41,402 bases of DNA from Porogramme epimiltina (GCA_900155495.1 FTLJ01000774.1:1-41402); one strand, 5' to 3'; positions 23,420-34,502 are shown, numbered from the stretch's first letter. Translations and numbers: made by a program. The notes: a model not told the origin generated them from the sequence alone.

Positions 23420-23830
23420 TCAAGGCTTGAAGTACATGCTAAGTGCACCATCCACTTCAGCTTGCACTGACCGGCAAGCCTTCCTGACGATCCTGTCCGC
23501 CGTTCCCCCGCCCAGAATGCAGAGCACCCACGCATTGCGGGAGAGCTCAGCGCGGTATTCCCGCCCGAGCTCCGCGAACGCGACTGCGGGGACCGGCTCA
23601 TACAGTGCGCGGTGTAGCACGCCGAGGACGTTCTCGACGTGCGAGGGTACGTCCTAAGCACAGCGGACTCAGGCTCGAGAAGAGCATGGTGATGCCGCGC
23701 AGCGTGAGTGCGGTGGAGTGCGTCCTTGCATGCACGGCGGGGTCCTGTTGGAATGTGGGGTGCCCGGAGAGCAGGAGGCCTGCGACGTCCCAGAGGAGGA
23801 GTAGTAGTGCACCAGGAGAGGAGGGGTAGG
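23420..23830 (-). pseudogene. Second DUF6699 copy, frameshifted
   Basis: Two adjacent pieces of a DUF6699 domain lie in different frames. The upstream piece reads LLWDVAGLLLSGHP and then STALTLRGITMLFSS. After a one-base frame change near 23655 the match continues with VENVLGVLHRALYEPVPAVA, then FAELGREYRAELSRNA, and ends at a stop near 23420. This second piece lines up with VSLADIFAALYRGLREPV and LAALGEEYLSLLRRNA in the intact neighbour. No intron with a GT donor explains the frame change, because the space is too short. It could be a sequencing error, but the missing C-terminal RIDFLG motif also points to decay. Confidence 0.55.
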
Positions 23831-24639
23831 AGATAAGGGGATTGGTTCACGGGAAATAGACGTCATAAGCCGTGGACCTTGCTGCCCATCGAGTGAGATT
23901 TCCTTTGGGTGCCGCATGCGCGGCTGTGTGTCCGCTGTCAGCTCGCTTTATTCAAGGAGACGATCAATCACTAACCACAGACTTTTCTCCTATGTTATAA
24001 GCCCCCATTGCACCTCAAAATCTACGTCCGTGACGATCTTTGAATCCTCCTCTGTGAAGGAACCCCTTGCCATCCGCACGAGGCTCGGGATCGGGCACAC
24101 TGCCGCAGTTGGTTCTTAACGGAGTATCGCCGCCGCCGGTGTTCTGTATAACGTGCCGATTTCTCTGTGGAGGAAGCTCATATGAGCAAGAGTGCATATA
24201 ATATATGTGCATATATGGACCCACCCGATACAGGTGATGTTCATCCCATTCTGTTGACCCGGATGCCGATGCTTCACCCCTATAAGCCGTACACCTGACC
24301 CGCACATCTCGCTCGCCTCAATAGCTCTGCTAGAATAGCTTGTGAATGCCTTGAGCCGCCCGTGTCCTGAGTGCTGCTGCCGTAGAGCATGTTGCTGCAC
24401 GAGTGGCAATTGAGACTAGGTAGCGTTCCCGAGCATCACTTTTCGAAGGCTGGAGTGATGCACGAGCCCACGGGGGCAGCTTGATAAAGGGTGTCCCGAG
24501 CCTGTTGACAAGAGTTGTATGCCTCATTCATAGCTTCCATTCCAGAGCTAGTGTGCTACATAGCTGGAGACAACGCGCGGTGGAGTGAGTTGCGCGTCGC
24601 GTGTGTGGGCGAGTGCAAGAGGAAGAGGAAGAGCACAAG

Positions 24640-25080
24640 TGACTTACATTCACTATGGCCATTGTCATAGTTTTGGACACTTGGGCTCAGGATAATAGCC
24701 GGGAAGCGCCTGCAAAACGAGTTTCAACGAGGGTTACTATACGAACAACAAGATGACGAAGCCATGATGTGGGAGGTATGACCTTAATGATTGATCATCC
24801 GCGCATGTCAGACAATGAAGAGGGATGAGCGTACAGAGGAAGGAATATTCTCTCCCCACATGTACGACGGGCTCATCTTCTGTATCCGACGCATATTCCC
24901 AAGCCCCTGGCATTCGATACGTGCCAACAGAGAATAGTGACTCACATACGGCCTTCGTTTTGATCTCCCCGGTACTCTTGTCTTCTATTATGATGCACTC
25001 CAAGGTAGACACGCCCTTTATTAGACGATCATCAGAGCCGAGCAAGTGTAGAGGGATGAGGAGAAAGGGTCACAGAGAAG
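24640..25080 (-). CDS. Exon-like fragments of an unrecognised split gene
   Basis: On the minus strand an open stretch at about 24950-25050 contains LIKGVSTLECIIIEDKS and ends at a GTATGTGAGT donor (24949). A second possible exon at 24651-24710 lies between a TTTTGCAG acceptor and a GTAAGTC donor and reads SPSVQNYDNGHSE in one frame. The splice signals and lack of low complexity suggest a real or recently real gene, but neither piece matches a family I know. The ends, the start codon and the number of exons are not determined. Confidence 0.25.
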
Positions 25081-25649
25081 CCTATTACTGATGTCCTCGG
25101 TGTTGGCGTGCTCCGATAGGGCCGGATAATGTATTAGTAGCTTACCACTTTAAACCAATATAGTAGCATTGATAAATAACTGAAAGAAGCGCATTACATG
25201 TATATTCCCACGATAACAACTCTACATACCCGGGCCCGGGGTTCACTTGAACCTGCGCTGCTTCAAGTTAACTGCAACTGAACTAGTGGGGCTTACTCAC
25301 CTTGCACAAACGAAAATATACAGGAAAAGCATGTGCGCAGGCCCCTCTTCAATTCATGCAGGGTTTTATCTTGCTTGTGAGGCACTACAGAGGTGTATAC
25401 AGCGCCGTAGCGTTCAAGGGGCCCCGTCCGGGGAGGCGCAGCCTGTGCTGCCCTCCCCGCCATCCCGCACATGTCTCGGACTCCGGATGCGCTACATGAC
25501 GTGTGCGGTACCCTCATACTGTACATCGCTGTGTCCAACTGCCCCCGAAAGGACCTAGCCGCAGCGACTTTGAATCCAACTCCATGGTAGTAGCCTGGAA
25601 TCTGCGCACAGCTAGCTTGGACATTAATGCGGCACATTAGTGAGCGGAA

Positions 25650-25744
25650 ATGGAACTTTCTCATCCTGAAAGTTCCATGGAAAGCCTTTCACACCCGCTC
25701 TAGAGGGGCGCAAAGTGGAAGGAGATCTCCGCAGCAAGATCTCC
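25650..25744. repeat. Cluster of short perfect inverted repeats (three hairpins)
   Basis: Three stem-loops follow one another. The first has 11-bp perfect arms, ATGGAACTTTC and GAAAGTTCCAT, with a 7-base loop (25650-25678). The second is GAAAG/CTTTC around one base (25680-25690). The third has 8-bp arms, GGAGATCT and AGATCTCC, around 8 bases (25721-25744). No gene or terminator context was recognised. Confidence 0.5.
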
Positions 25745-25749
25745 CACTT

Positions 25750-27119
25750 AGACAACTTGAACACGCCACGGCATGCTGAGTAGAGCTAAGCCGCCAGAAA
25801 TTTTAATTCCAATCAACCTTGCATACGAATCGCTCGATTCATTGTATGTCAAATGGCATCGCGTGGCAGTGTCTCCCGCTTCGCTGGCCTCAAACATGAC
25901 CCCACGACATTCCCATCGGGACACAGAGAAACCATCTGGGGGTGTGACTCGAAGCGAAGGCCGTCACCCCCGGGAGGAATATTGCCAACTGTGAGAACGC
26001 TGCTCTTATGGATGGTGTGCAATGGATAGACCATTCAGTGCCCCTGACCTTGCCTCGAATGCACACATGGAGGAACCTTGAGAGCCGTGCTACTACGCAC
26101 GTAGTGTTCTTGGAAGCATGTAGAGACTATAGAGATCTTAAGCCGATATTCATTTGACCATGATGCGTGATACCTAGAAGCTGCTCCCGGAATGAGTTAA
26201 GTAGCAGTAATCGGAGTGCGGAGTACTTACCAAAGCAGTCAATTCAACAGCGGCACGGCACTCTGCACCCTGCCATTTCTATATTGTCCTCACTCCAACA
26301 AGACACATCCCAGAGGGCAGGGATGGCTGTGTTATATGGCATTACCATTCAAATGTGTAATGAGAACATGGGCCATCAAGTTCTGTTATTGGAGATGGGT
26401 CACTAAACAACTACGTCAGTTGAAAGTCGCAATACGGAGCAACATAAATCTAAGCTGACCAGGTATAAGCTGATGAGCATAAATTGGCCCACGACTGCCT
26501 TCTCGGGTGAGGCTTACCCGTAATCTCTGTCAGATCGTAGTGTAGTAACAGAAATTCTTGTTAAGAAGGAGCCGACATATTGACCCGCAGCGTACACACG
26601 CACTTCTCTGCGAAGCTTCACCTACGGGCCGAGGATCAGGGGATACTGCACTGCGGGAGCATTGTCACTGTCAAGCCCTGTCAAGCAGAAGGCTAGGTGA
26701 GACATTGAAACCGTCCACGACGCGACGGAGAAAAGTGTGCCGCAGCGCACAAAGGCGACTCACCGTAAAATGCGAAACTGTGCGTATGCCCCCTCGAGAT
26801 GCGAGATGCCACTAGGTTTGCCGCAGCTTCTCGGTCCAGCCACCAGAGCATGGAGATGGGGTGGTGGCACAATCTCTCCCTGTAAAGAAACTAATTAGTG
26901 GGCGCACATGCGGCACGTGCAGCCGAACAAGAGCGCACCAGTAGCAAAGGCGGCCGCAGGCTCTACGCGTGGACAGACACGCATGGCACGGACGACCCAC
27001 AGACACGCCACGCCACTCACCCTCTGCTCCCTTAGCGTATTCCGTCCGCGATGAGACGCCCTGTGTGTCCGAGGGGGGCTGGGCGCGGGACGTGTCCTTG
27101 GTCCGGATACGTTTGATGA
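25750..27119. other. No recognised gene
   Basis: Only short overlapping frames occur on both strands, without family motifs, clear splice chains or RNA genes. The DNA becomes steadily GC-richer toward the repeat array that starts near 27120. Confidence 0.3.
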
Positions 27120-29110
27120 CTGGCTGGATTCCGGGAGAGCGGCGGCGTCGGGGCTCATTGGACCTGTGCATACAACCAGTCAAAACTTAGCCCCAAGCAG
27201 AAGACGCCCCGCGCGAAGCAAACCTAGAGAGAGAGACTCGCGGATGACCGAGCGGCGCGACGCTACTGCGTGAGGCTGACAGTCGCTAAAGATACCGCGC
27301 GAGTAGTCCCAGCCCCGACTGTGAGGGCTTGGCGTGCAGGAGCGCGGGTCTGCAACCCAAAGAGCGCGTCCCGAATAGCTCGCCCGAGGCGTGCGTAGTG
27401 CACGCAGGCGCATATGCAAGCCCCAACTGGCTTGTTGGTGTGCTGCTGCTCGGGCGGAGGGGGCGCGTGCCCGGGGCATAGCGATCGATCGTCGCATCGA
27501 GAAAGGAAGTCGGATCACCTTGAGAGGGCCCTGGGCGACGTCGCGAGCTGGCCTGTGCAGGTACAGGGTACTGCTGTTGCTCAGCCGCCGGGGGCGAACG
27601 CCGCCCAGCCAGGGCAGCGTGCAGACATGCCACCGCACGGCGCACGCCACGCGCTCGCGTCCTTGTGCTGGACCTTGTCTTTCTCTCGCGCGAGGACGTG
27701 TCGCAAGTACCGCAGCGCTCCTTGCTTCGTCATAATCCTCACTACAGCACGCGCGCCTCAAACGCGCGCGCCGCGACGCGCTCGGCGGACAGTCGTCGAC
27801 GGGTATAAGGATACACGATCCAGCAGGATGCGTCGGGATCTACGGTGTGGCCAGCGTGCAGTCGGCCGAGTACGCTCCGCGAGGGCGCAGGAGCGCAGAC
27901 ACCGGGACGCCGCAGGTCACCAGCCCGCTAGCCTGCGCGCGCGCAGACGCAGAGAGCACTCGGACGCGGTCCGGGTGCAGGGCGCAGGGTGCGTGCTGTG
28001 TGGCTTCGGGCGCGGCTCACGCTCGGTCCCTAGATGCGAATGTCGGATGGATAGATCTTAGGCGGCCGCACCACACAGGGTGCGACCCGGGCGTGCGGGA
28101 GCGCTCGCCTACGGTGCGCGGTGCGGCGTCGGGCAGCCCGGTCGCCTGAAGGGTGCGCAAGGGCAGTCCCCGCCGACGGCAGCCTAGCGTGGGTGTGGCC
28201 GTCAGAGCAGATACGAGCCTCGAGGTGAAAGTTCGCGCGGCGTCCGTGCGCGCCGCAGATGTAGGACGCGTGCGTCCTCGGAGAAGACCGCGCCTGCGCG
28301 TCGGGGCGGAGATCGTTCCGGGGAACGGGTGGTAGAACAGATCAGGGAACTGGGCGGGAAGTGATGCCGAAAAAGGATGAGTAGGTGGCGGCCTTCGGCG
28401 GGCGCTCGCCCCTGTGCTGCATCGCCAACTGGCTCGCACGGATCCGGGGTGCGAAGCGGGGCGAGGGTCAGGCGGAGCTGGCAGGGCGACAGGGGGGCGA
28501 CAGGGGGCCATAGCAAGCGGCGATGATTAGGTTAAGAAGGGACGCGGGGGCTGGGATAGACGATGGGAGCAGAAAACGTGCGAATGCATTGCGCACAGCG
28601 TGGGGGCGCGGCGCGGCCCCACCGCGCACGCCGCACGCCAGCAGCGCAGAGAGCCGCCGGTGCCAAACGCGGCCCTGCAGCGTGCGCGAGCGTCGACTCA
28701 ACAAGGTGTCCGTCGTAGGTCTGCGCCCGCGTTTTCGTCCTTGTCTTGTCCGGACGCGTCGCGAGTACCGCAGCGCACCACGTTCCGTGGGGCCTCTGGC
28801 GCCCCCTCGCGCTCCCCCGCGCCGTCTCATAGCCGGAGGGGCGGGTCTTGCGCAGCGCCCCCGGCAACGCGTTCGGTCGCCGGCAGCCAAGGAGTATGCA
28901 GATACTCCCTCGCGCGCGTCGGTATCGGCGGCGCGCGTAGTATACGGTCGGCCGAGCACGGTCGGCGGGGGCGCGAGGGCGCGCGCGCGCGGACGCTGGG
29001 AGCCCTCAGGCAGCCTCGGGGTTGTCTGTTGGCGCGCGGCCGGGCGTGGAAGGCACTTGGACGCACGCGGCGGGGTTCCAAAGTGGCCGCCCCTCTAGCG
29101 ACGAGAAGTC
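27120..29110 (+). repeat. GC-rich direct repeat array, left block (about two units)
   Basis: Very GC-rich DNA matching 38330-40690 in the same orientation. Shared anchors include GGCGTCGGGGCTC near 27145, TCGTCGCATCGAGAAAGGAAG near 27490, AGTACCGCAGCGCTCC near 27707, GTCGGCCGAGTACG near 27872, CCCTAGATGCGAATGTCGG near 28027 and TGCTGCATCGCCAACTGGC near 28416. A second, shorter unit repeats the GTACCGCAGCGC and GTCGGCCGAGCACG anchors at about 28765 and 28955, giving a period of about 1.06 kb. Long frames on both strands are a by-product of the base composition; none encodes a recognised protein. Confidence 0.75.
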
Positions 29111-29949
29111 GGCCCCAAGATGCAGATGCGAGAGTTGGAGAGGCTGGCGTGGACAATGGATCTTGGAAGGGCCGTGCCACATGGACCGAGCCCGGGCAGA
29201 CGGTGGTGGGTGCTGCGGCGCGCGTCCGGCACTTGAGAGCGCCGCCGCATCTGCGCACGAGGAAGTCAGAACTCGGTGGTCAGCTCGACAGAAGGAGAAC
29301 AGACGGACGGGTGGTTGGGCTGAGGCGGCGTGTCCGCCGGCGGGTGGGGACACTTTGCCCCCGGCCCGCGACCAAGAATACCACGCGATCTGTTCCAGGC
29401 CCACGCATCGCCCAGTTGACGCCTTCCAGCTTCAGAACTTCGGAGGTGCGCGCGGGCTGACCGCATACCAGCGGGCGGGCGCGCCAGAGGGGTGCATCCA
29501 CGTCAGGCGGAGTGCACGTGATTGCCCGCCGCCCGCGACGCAGGCGCAGGCACATATCCCCCGCCCGAGGAGAGCAACTGGGGCCTGCTCCTCCCTGTGC
29601 CGCGGAGTCGCGCACAACGATGCACACCGCGCGCACACGCTGCTCACGCGGACGGCTGCAGCACCATCGTTCTCGGGAGGGAGTCTGTATGCCAGATTTG
29701 GATTGTCACGAAGCGGAAGAGGACGCGAAGGGAGATGGATGGAGGGGCGCGACCACATCATCAAAGATAGCTTTGTGCACATAGATCTGGGGTAGCAAGT
29801 GGCGGGCCTGGGACTTGACGCTGGGACTGGCAAAGGATGCGGAGGCATTGACGGCGATCAGGTTCACTGCGATCCATAGGTGAGCACAGAGCGACGAGGG
29901 CGGACGTCGCCAACTTGACAGCATTGCAAGATTAGAGCTTACATCACGC
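29111..29949. other. GC-rich DNA without a recognised gene
   Basis: Frames are long on both strands because of base composition. One minus-strand stretch near 29400-29450 reads SEVLKLEGVNWAM, faintly like the start of a fungal Copia gag, but nothing around it supports a retroelement. Confidence 0.25.
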
Positions 29950-30110
29950 ATTTCCATTGCACGTTGAGACATAGGGGCGCTGCGCGTCCCCACTGTGCAT
30001 ACCAACGGCGCAGAGCAGACTGAAAGGTGCTTGGACGTTGCTACTGCGAGGCATCCGTTGGCGACCGAGGATGGCTTGGTATGGAGGGGTGAGTGCAGAG
30101 TACGGCGCGG
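29950..30110 (+). repeat. Short diverged copy of part of the GC-rich repeat unit
   Basis: The segment around CACTGTGCATACC, GGCGCAGAGCAG and GGTGCTTGGACG, followed by GTTGCTACTGCGAGG, lines up with 38920-39010 of the right array, in the same orientation. The match is partial and was judged by eye. Confidence 0.35.
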
Positions 30111-30399
30111 GGCGGGAGAGTGACTGACAGTGACTGCGTAGCATCGGCGGAGCCGCGCTCGGGGTGGAAGCTCGAACACGTCAGTCCTGGTTCGGAAGTA
30201 GAACGTTGACGCGGAATGGAGTAGGTGGCCGAGGGAGATCACGGGTGATAAGGGATACAAACGCGTCAGGTGGGCTTGAGTATGATGGTACATGCGTTGA
30301 CGGTTATCGGGAGGTCTTCGGGGTATGCGACGAGCGAGCTGCAAACCAAGACAGAGACATGACTGAGCAGAGAGACAATACATTCCATGCTTATCTGCC

Positions 30400-30750
30400 A
30401 CGCAGTTCTCTCCTCCGACCCAATAGCGTCGTCTTCGACATCTGCTCGCTCGTCCACTGCCAGGTTTGGTGAGAACATGGAGACGCACGCATTGAATTAG
30501 CAAATCGAAGACTCTTGATACTTGTTGCAGATGTTGGAGTGTAGATCACTATGTATTGCAAACTGGAGTTGTGCACCACACGCAAGAGTAGCGAGGGTAG
30601 CACAACACTCAGTTGGAGGGAAAGTTCCGACATGTTACCAGACGTTGGTGAAGGAGAACATTGATCAGCCATTCAATAGCCTCAAAGACCAAGTATTCTA
30701 GCAGATGCATCACCACACTGCAGGATGCACCATCTCGAAGTGGTCAACGC
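30400..30750 (-). CDS. Exon-like fragments of an unrecognised gene
   Basis: One minus-strand frame near 30625-30705 reads MHLLEYLVFEAIEWLINVLL, an amphipathic leucine-rich helix pattern ending at a GTAACA donor-like site. Another near 30385-30478 reads FSPNLAVDERADVEDDAIG, an acidic stretch. The acidic stretch weakly recalls the acidic insert of CSE1-type exportins, but nothing else supports that, so I do not assign it. Either piece could be a chance frame. Confidence 0.15.
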
Positions 30751-31310
30751 AAGAATATGCATAGGATGGGGCACAGAATAAGTAACGGGCTTGCTATCGG
30801 CAGAACATGGGGATACGTGGCCGGAGAAGCGAGTCACAGGGATGATATCGGAACCAGATCATGGCATGCGTCCGGGAAGGTGTTGAGTATATCGGCAAGA
30901 ATCTGGAGCACAAAGCGAGCGCAGGAAGTGTGGGGGCACGGGGAAGCGAGGTTGCCGAGCTCGAGTGTTCACGCGGACGTGGTGGCTCGAGAATAAGGAG
31001 ACATAGCATAGGCGCCGGCCCGCAGCTGCTGACACGGCCATTTCAAACACAAGTCCTCGCAGCAAAGCTCCGTACAGTATTCAATAACAAAGTCCGTATA
31101 GTATACATTTGGTAGGTTGGCACGTGTGCTGGTGGACATGTTGGTAAGAGCATATATGCAAGAAAACTAGACAGTGTTCTACACTTTCGACTAACAAAAT
31201 AACGTGAAAGCATGACGACAGGATTATTCAAGGTAAGACTATGATAGGACGACATACGGTATATGACGTGAGATAATACGGTAACATATCTAACACTGGA
31301 TAGGGCGCCA

Positions 31311-33471
31311 CTACAGCATGATCGGTTGGCTCATGTCCTATAAGATGAACATCAGTACGTCTGGTTTACTCCATCCACCGTCACTAGTACTCACGATTCG
31401 ACTATTTCCACCTAGTTGTGGTTCCGAAGTGTTGACGAACTCGAGCCCATCCAGAGGATGCTGCCCTGGTTCGTATCTGCCGTGAGCAGCTTCGACGGCC
31501 GTCGATGCCGCCGACTCGCTGCTCCCAATGGCTGAGCTCGCCTCCGACCCAAGCGCTGGCGGAGGATGCTTCTGTTTCCAGCTGAGCTTCCGCTTCTGTG
31601 AGAACTCGTGCGTCTTCTCGCTGTGCTCGTACATTCTGTACCTAAGGAATTGTCAATACTATAAAAAGGGGTACACGACAAGAAACTGACGTGAGTGCGT
31701 GAAGGAACTTGCCAATAGGCTGGTGGGGGTCGAGTTCTGGATACAAGTGCCCGTGAGTATCTGCTATGAATGTGTGGGAGAAGTAACGCACTCAGAATTT
31801 TGATGAGCCACTGTGTCGAAAAGGCAGTGATCAGCGTGCGCTCAAGGAATATCTGGGGCTGTCTTACCTGGGTGAACGATCTCTTCTTGGACTCCCACGT
31901 CTCTTGAGGGTCCCCGCATGACGCAATCGACAGCTTTTCGAGACACATGTCAGCTTCTAAGCGCGATCAAGGCATACGTCTAAATACGCACCACAGTAGC
32001 ACCAGCCTCCGCGGACCTCTCCTCAACACCACAGAACCCGCTGCACACCTGGGTCGACGTCGGCGACGAGCACAGCGGTCCGAACTCCGGGTCCTCCCGA
32101 GACAGTGGCCCTTCCTCCACCTGTGCCAGGCTCAACGTCGGCTTCACAGATGCCCGCCGGCTCCTGACAGAGAATTGCCGCTTCTCGTCTTGGCTGTCCG
32201 CGACGTCGACCGACGCATTGAACACCTGCACTTCACCTTCGCTCACCCGATTCCGCTGGTATATCCGGACGCTGCACATCGAGCTCCCTGCGCATATAGT
32301 TGGTGTATGAGCCCGTGGGGTGATCTTGCACATATAGACATACATGGACTTACCTCGGCTAGGCGGTGCAGACGAGCCCCCCTCATCCTTGTCCGGATTC
32401 CCGTGCTTCTTCCTGATAGCCCGTACATCCGCGTTCGTCATCACTGTGTGCGCCCACAAAGTCAATCTCCACTCCTTCGGAACCTTCCCCGCAGCAGCAG
32501 CCCTAGCCCGTAATGTAAACTCACCTCTCCCATTCCTGCGCCGCACGCGCTGCCAAAGCGTCTTGTACCGCCGCAGCCCAGGGCTTTGCCACGGGTGGTA
32601 GATGTTGTTGCACAGGTAATGGTCGAGGTCTAGCAGTGTCCCCGAATGGCACGAGTCGAAGATCACCGTTAGATGTGCGCGGACTGGGAGTGAGTCGACG
32701 AGGAGCTCGCGAAGCTCGTTGTCAAGTATCACGTTTGTGGTCTTGACATCCGCTCCGGAGCATAACGCGTGATCCATAGGCATGATAACTGTGGAAAAAT
32801 GGTGTAAGGGCGGGATGAGCTGCGCGACGCGTGCGGGGAGGGACGAAATTGGGGGCAGAGACGAAGCACGGATGACTTACATTCGTCGAAGCCGTCGTCT
32901 TCCTCCATTGTCGGACACTCGGTTTGACCAGAGTGGCCAGAGTCTATGCACACATCTGTGGTGAGCATTGAGAAGCACAGCGGTAGATGCGGTCTTGTCC
33001 CTCCCCGCACGCCACAACTTGAGAAAAACAAGGCTTACAGAAGAAGACATATCTGCTCCCCTCCCGTGCGCCGTGTACGAGGTTGCATATCTGCTTAAGC
33101 TAAAACACGCCATCGACATTCGATATGCACGAAGATAAGATAAAGAGCACTTACGATATTCGACCGGGTAGGCATCAGATGATCTGGCGTGTTCTTCTCA
33201 TCCAGCATCATAGTGATATTCTCCGCGGCATAACCATACTTGGCTGAGCTAGTATGAGAATCGTTGAAGTGTGTGGAGACGAGGGGGGAGACTCACAGAT
33301 GAGGAGGTCGCGGAAGTCCTTCGTGTCGGCGTGAGCGCGACGGAGTTGGGAGCAACCAGAGTCTTGTGCCGCATCCAAGGAGTAGTTGATACCGATCAAA
33401 AGCGCAAGCTTGGGGGGAGCTTCGCGAGGCGTCGATAAGCGACGGATGAGCAGTGGGCCAATATTCATCAT
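31311..33471 (-). CDS. Metacaspase C (peptidase C14 family), 12 exons, more distant paralogue
   Basis: Predicted caspase-like cysteine protease. Exons: 33471-33297, 33243-33155, 33090-33039, 32943-32881, 32788-32525, 32443-32354, 32287-31992, 31933-31868, 31810-31792, 31760-31691, 31641-31395, 31337-31311, giving 485 aa. The p20 fold opens with LALLIGINY (23-31). The dyad is His109 in YSGHSGQ and Cys173 in DSCHSGT. The p10 strand is LSIASCGDPQ (TWESKK follows), and the tail reads SEPQL then DMSQPIML. Exons 2, 3, 4 and 9 have the lengths seen in metacaspase B, but the intron separating B exons 5 and 6 is absent, so those two are fused. Introns 5 (81 bp) and 6 (66 bp) are multiples of three without stops and could be retained. 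Two consecutive ATGs start the frame; either is possible. It lies about 21 kb from A and B, on the same strand. Confidence 0.87.
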
Positions 33472-33879
33472 GTTGCGCGACTGTGACGAGGGGTGGTGTC
33501 GCAGAGGCGAGGGGGGAGAAGGGGGATCGTCGACAAGCCAGGGCCATGAGCGACGGCGGGCGAGATGATTAAATGGACCAGGGGTGGATCCACACGGCTG
33601 GGCATATTCGACAGTGGCGGTATGCCATGCGGTGCAGCGCGGTGTAGAGAGTGAGGAGAAAGGACGCCTCTACGTTCCAAAAAACAACGCCACGAGCGGT
33701 AGTGGGAGAGATTTTGTCGGGCTGCATAGGCCAAGCAGTGGTTGAAGGAGGATGGCCAGGAGCCAGAGGAAAGCAAGGGCAGAGCCCCAAGAAGGGAGAG
33801 CCAGAGTTCTAGGTGAGTCTAACATTGACAAGGAGTATCAAGCAATTCATGTGCAAGTAGCGAGGGTGTAGACTCAAAT

Positions 33880-34273
33880 ACGCGTTTCTTTGCCGCCATG
33901 AGGCGCTATCATTGATTAAGCGAAGCGCCCAAGCGATCCTCCGATTGTGCACGTTGGACGACTACCACACCCTGTTACATACGTCCAGTGGATCGCAGTA
34001 CTAACGGCTGAGTGCAAGCCTTACACACAAGAACGCAACTCATCCGCTCGTCCTTTCGTCGAGTCTAAGTGCGTTTTGTAGTAAAAGCCTCCACGCGCGT
34101 GTTTTGACAGGAACTTCCGACAGGTGCTCCGAGTGCCTTCGACCTTTTTGAACGCCCACGACACGTCCTCGTCTTAGAACAACATCCACGCAGAAACGTC
34201 TTTTATTCTGTTAAGGCTCTCAATGCTTCGCGATTGTACTGTTTCATCTTTAACTACTGTTTCATTTTTAACA
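33880..34273 (+). repeat. Dispersed repeat copy B, left part
   Basis: This part matches copy A from about 16845 to 17165, including GCCGCCATGAG, TACCACACNCTGT, GTGCGTTTT and the core GGAACTTCCGACAG at about 34110. Its right end contains two immediate copies of an 18-bp unit, tactgtttcatytttaac (34237-34254 and 34255-34272), directly beside the inserted segment. Copy A continues at this point into sequence found again at 36272. Confidence 0.6.
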
Positions 34274-34289
34274 CATCAGTAAACTCGGA

Positions 34290-34445
34290 AATGTCTTAAC
34301 GCGTCTTAAAAGGGCGTTTAAGTGCCTTAAGTGCCTTAAGATGGCATTAAGACGATCTAAGACGAGTTAAGCTCCAGATCTTAAGATGCACAACTTTTTC
34401 GTTAAGACGAGGCCCATAAGCCCGTTAAGACGACTGCTAAGTTGC
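34290..34445 (+). repeat. TTAAGACG-type subterminal repeat cluster, left
   Basis: About a dozen TTAAG/CTTAA motifs, several extended to TTAAGACG or CGTCTTAA, occur in 155 bp in both orientations. A matching but sparser cluster lies near the other end at 36165-36255. This arrangement resembles the subterminal protein-binding repeats of DNA transposons. Confidence 0.55.
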
Positions 34446-34451
34446 TAATAT

Positions 34452-34502
34452 CGGTTCAGGCAGCGTGATTGAAAACCGGTTCAGACAGCGTGATAAAAAA
34501 CC
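34452..34502 (+). repeat. Tandem duplicate of a 25-bp unit
   Basis: Two adjacent copies share CGGTTCAGRCAGCGTGAT followed by an A-rich end, with few mismatches. They sit just inside the left subterminal cluster of the inserted element. Confidence 0.6.

Noticed and set aside
24651..24710. NGHSE in a possible exon as a fourth metacaspase histidine motif
   Set aside because: No p20 opening strand, no D-C-H-S-G motif and no matching exon lengths occur on either side.
29390..29460. Faint Copia gag-like KLEGVNW motif
   Set aside because: No zinc knuckle, protease, integrase or reverse transcriptase motif and no LTR pair was found around it.
27180..29800. Long overlapping frames on both strands in the GC-rich blocks (up to about 286 codons; up to 355 codons in 37710-38777)
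   Set aside because: They occur in several frames at once, are Arg/Ala/Pro/Gly-rich, match no family, and are explained by high GC content and few stop codons.
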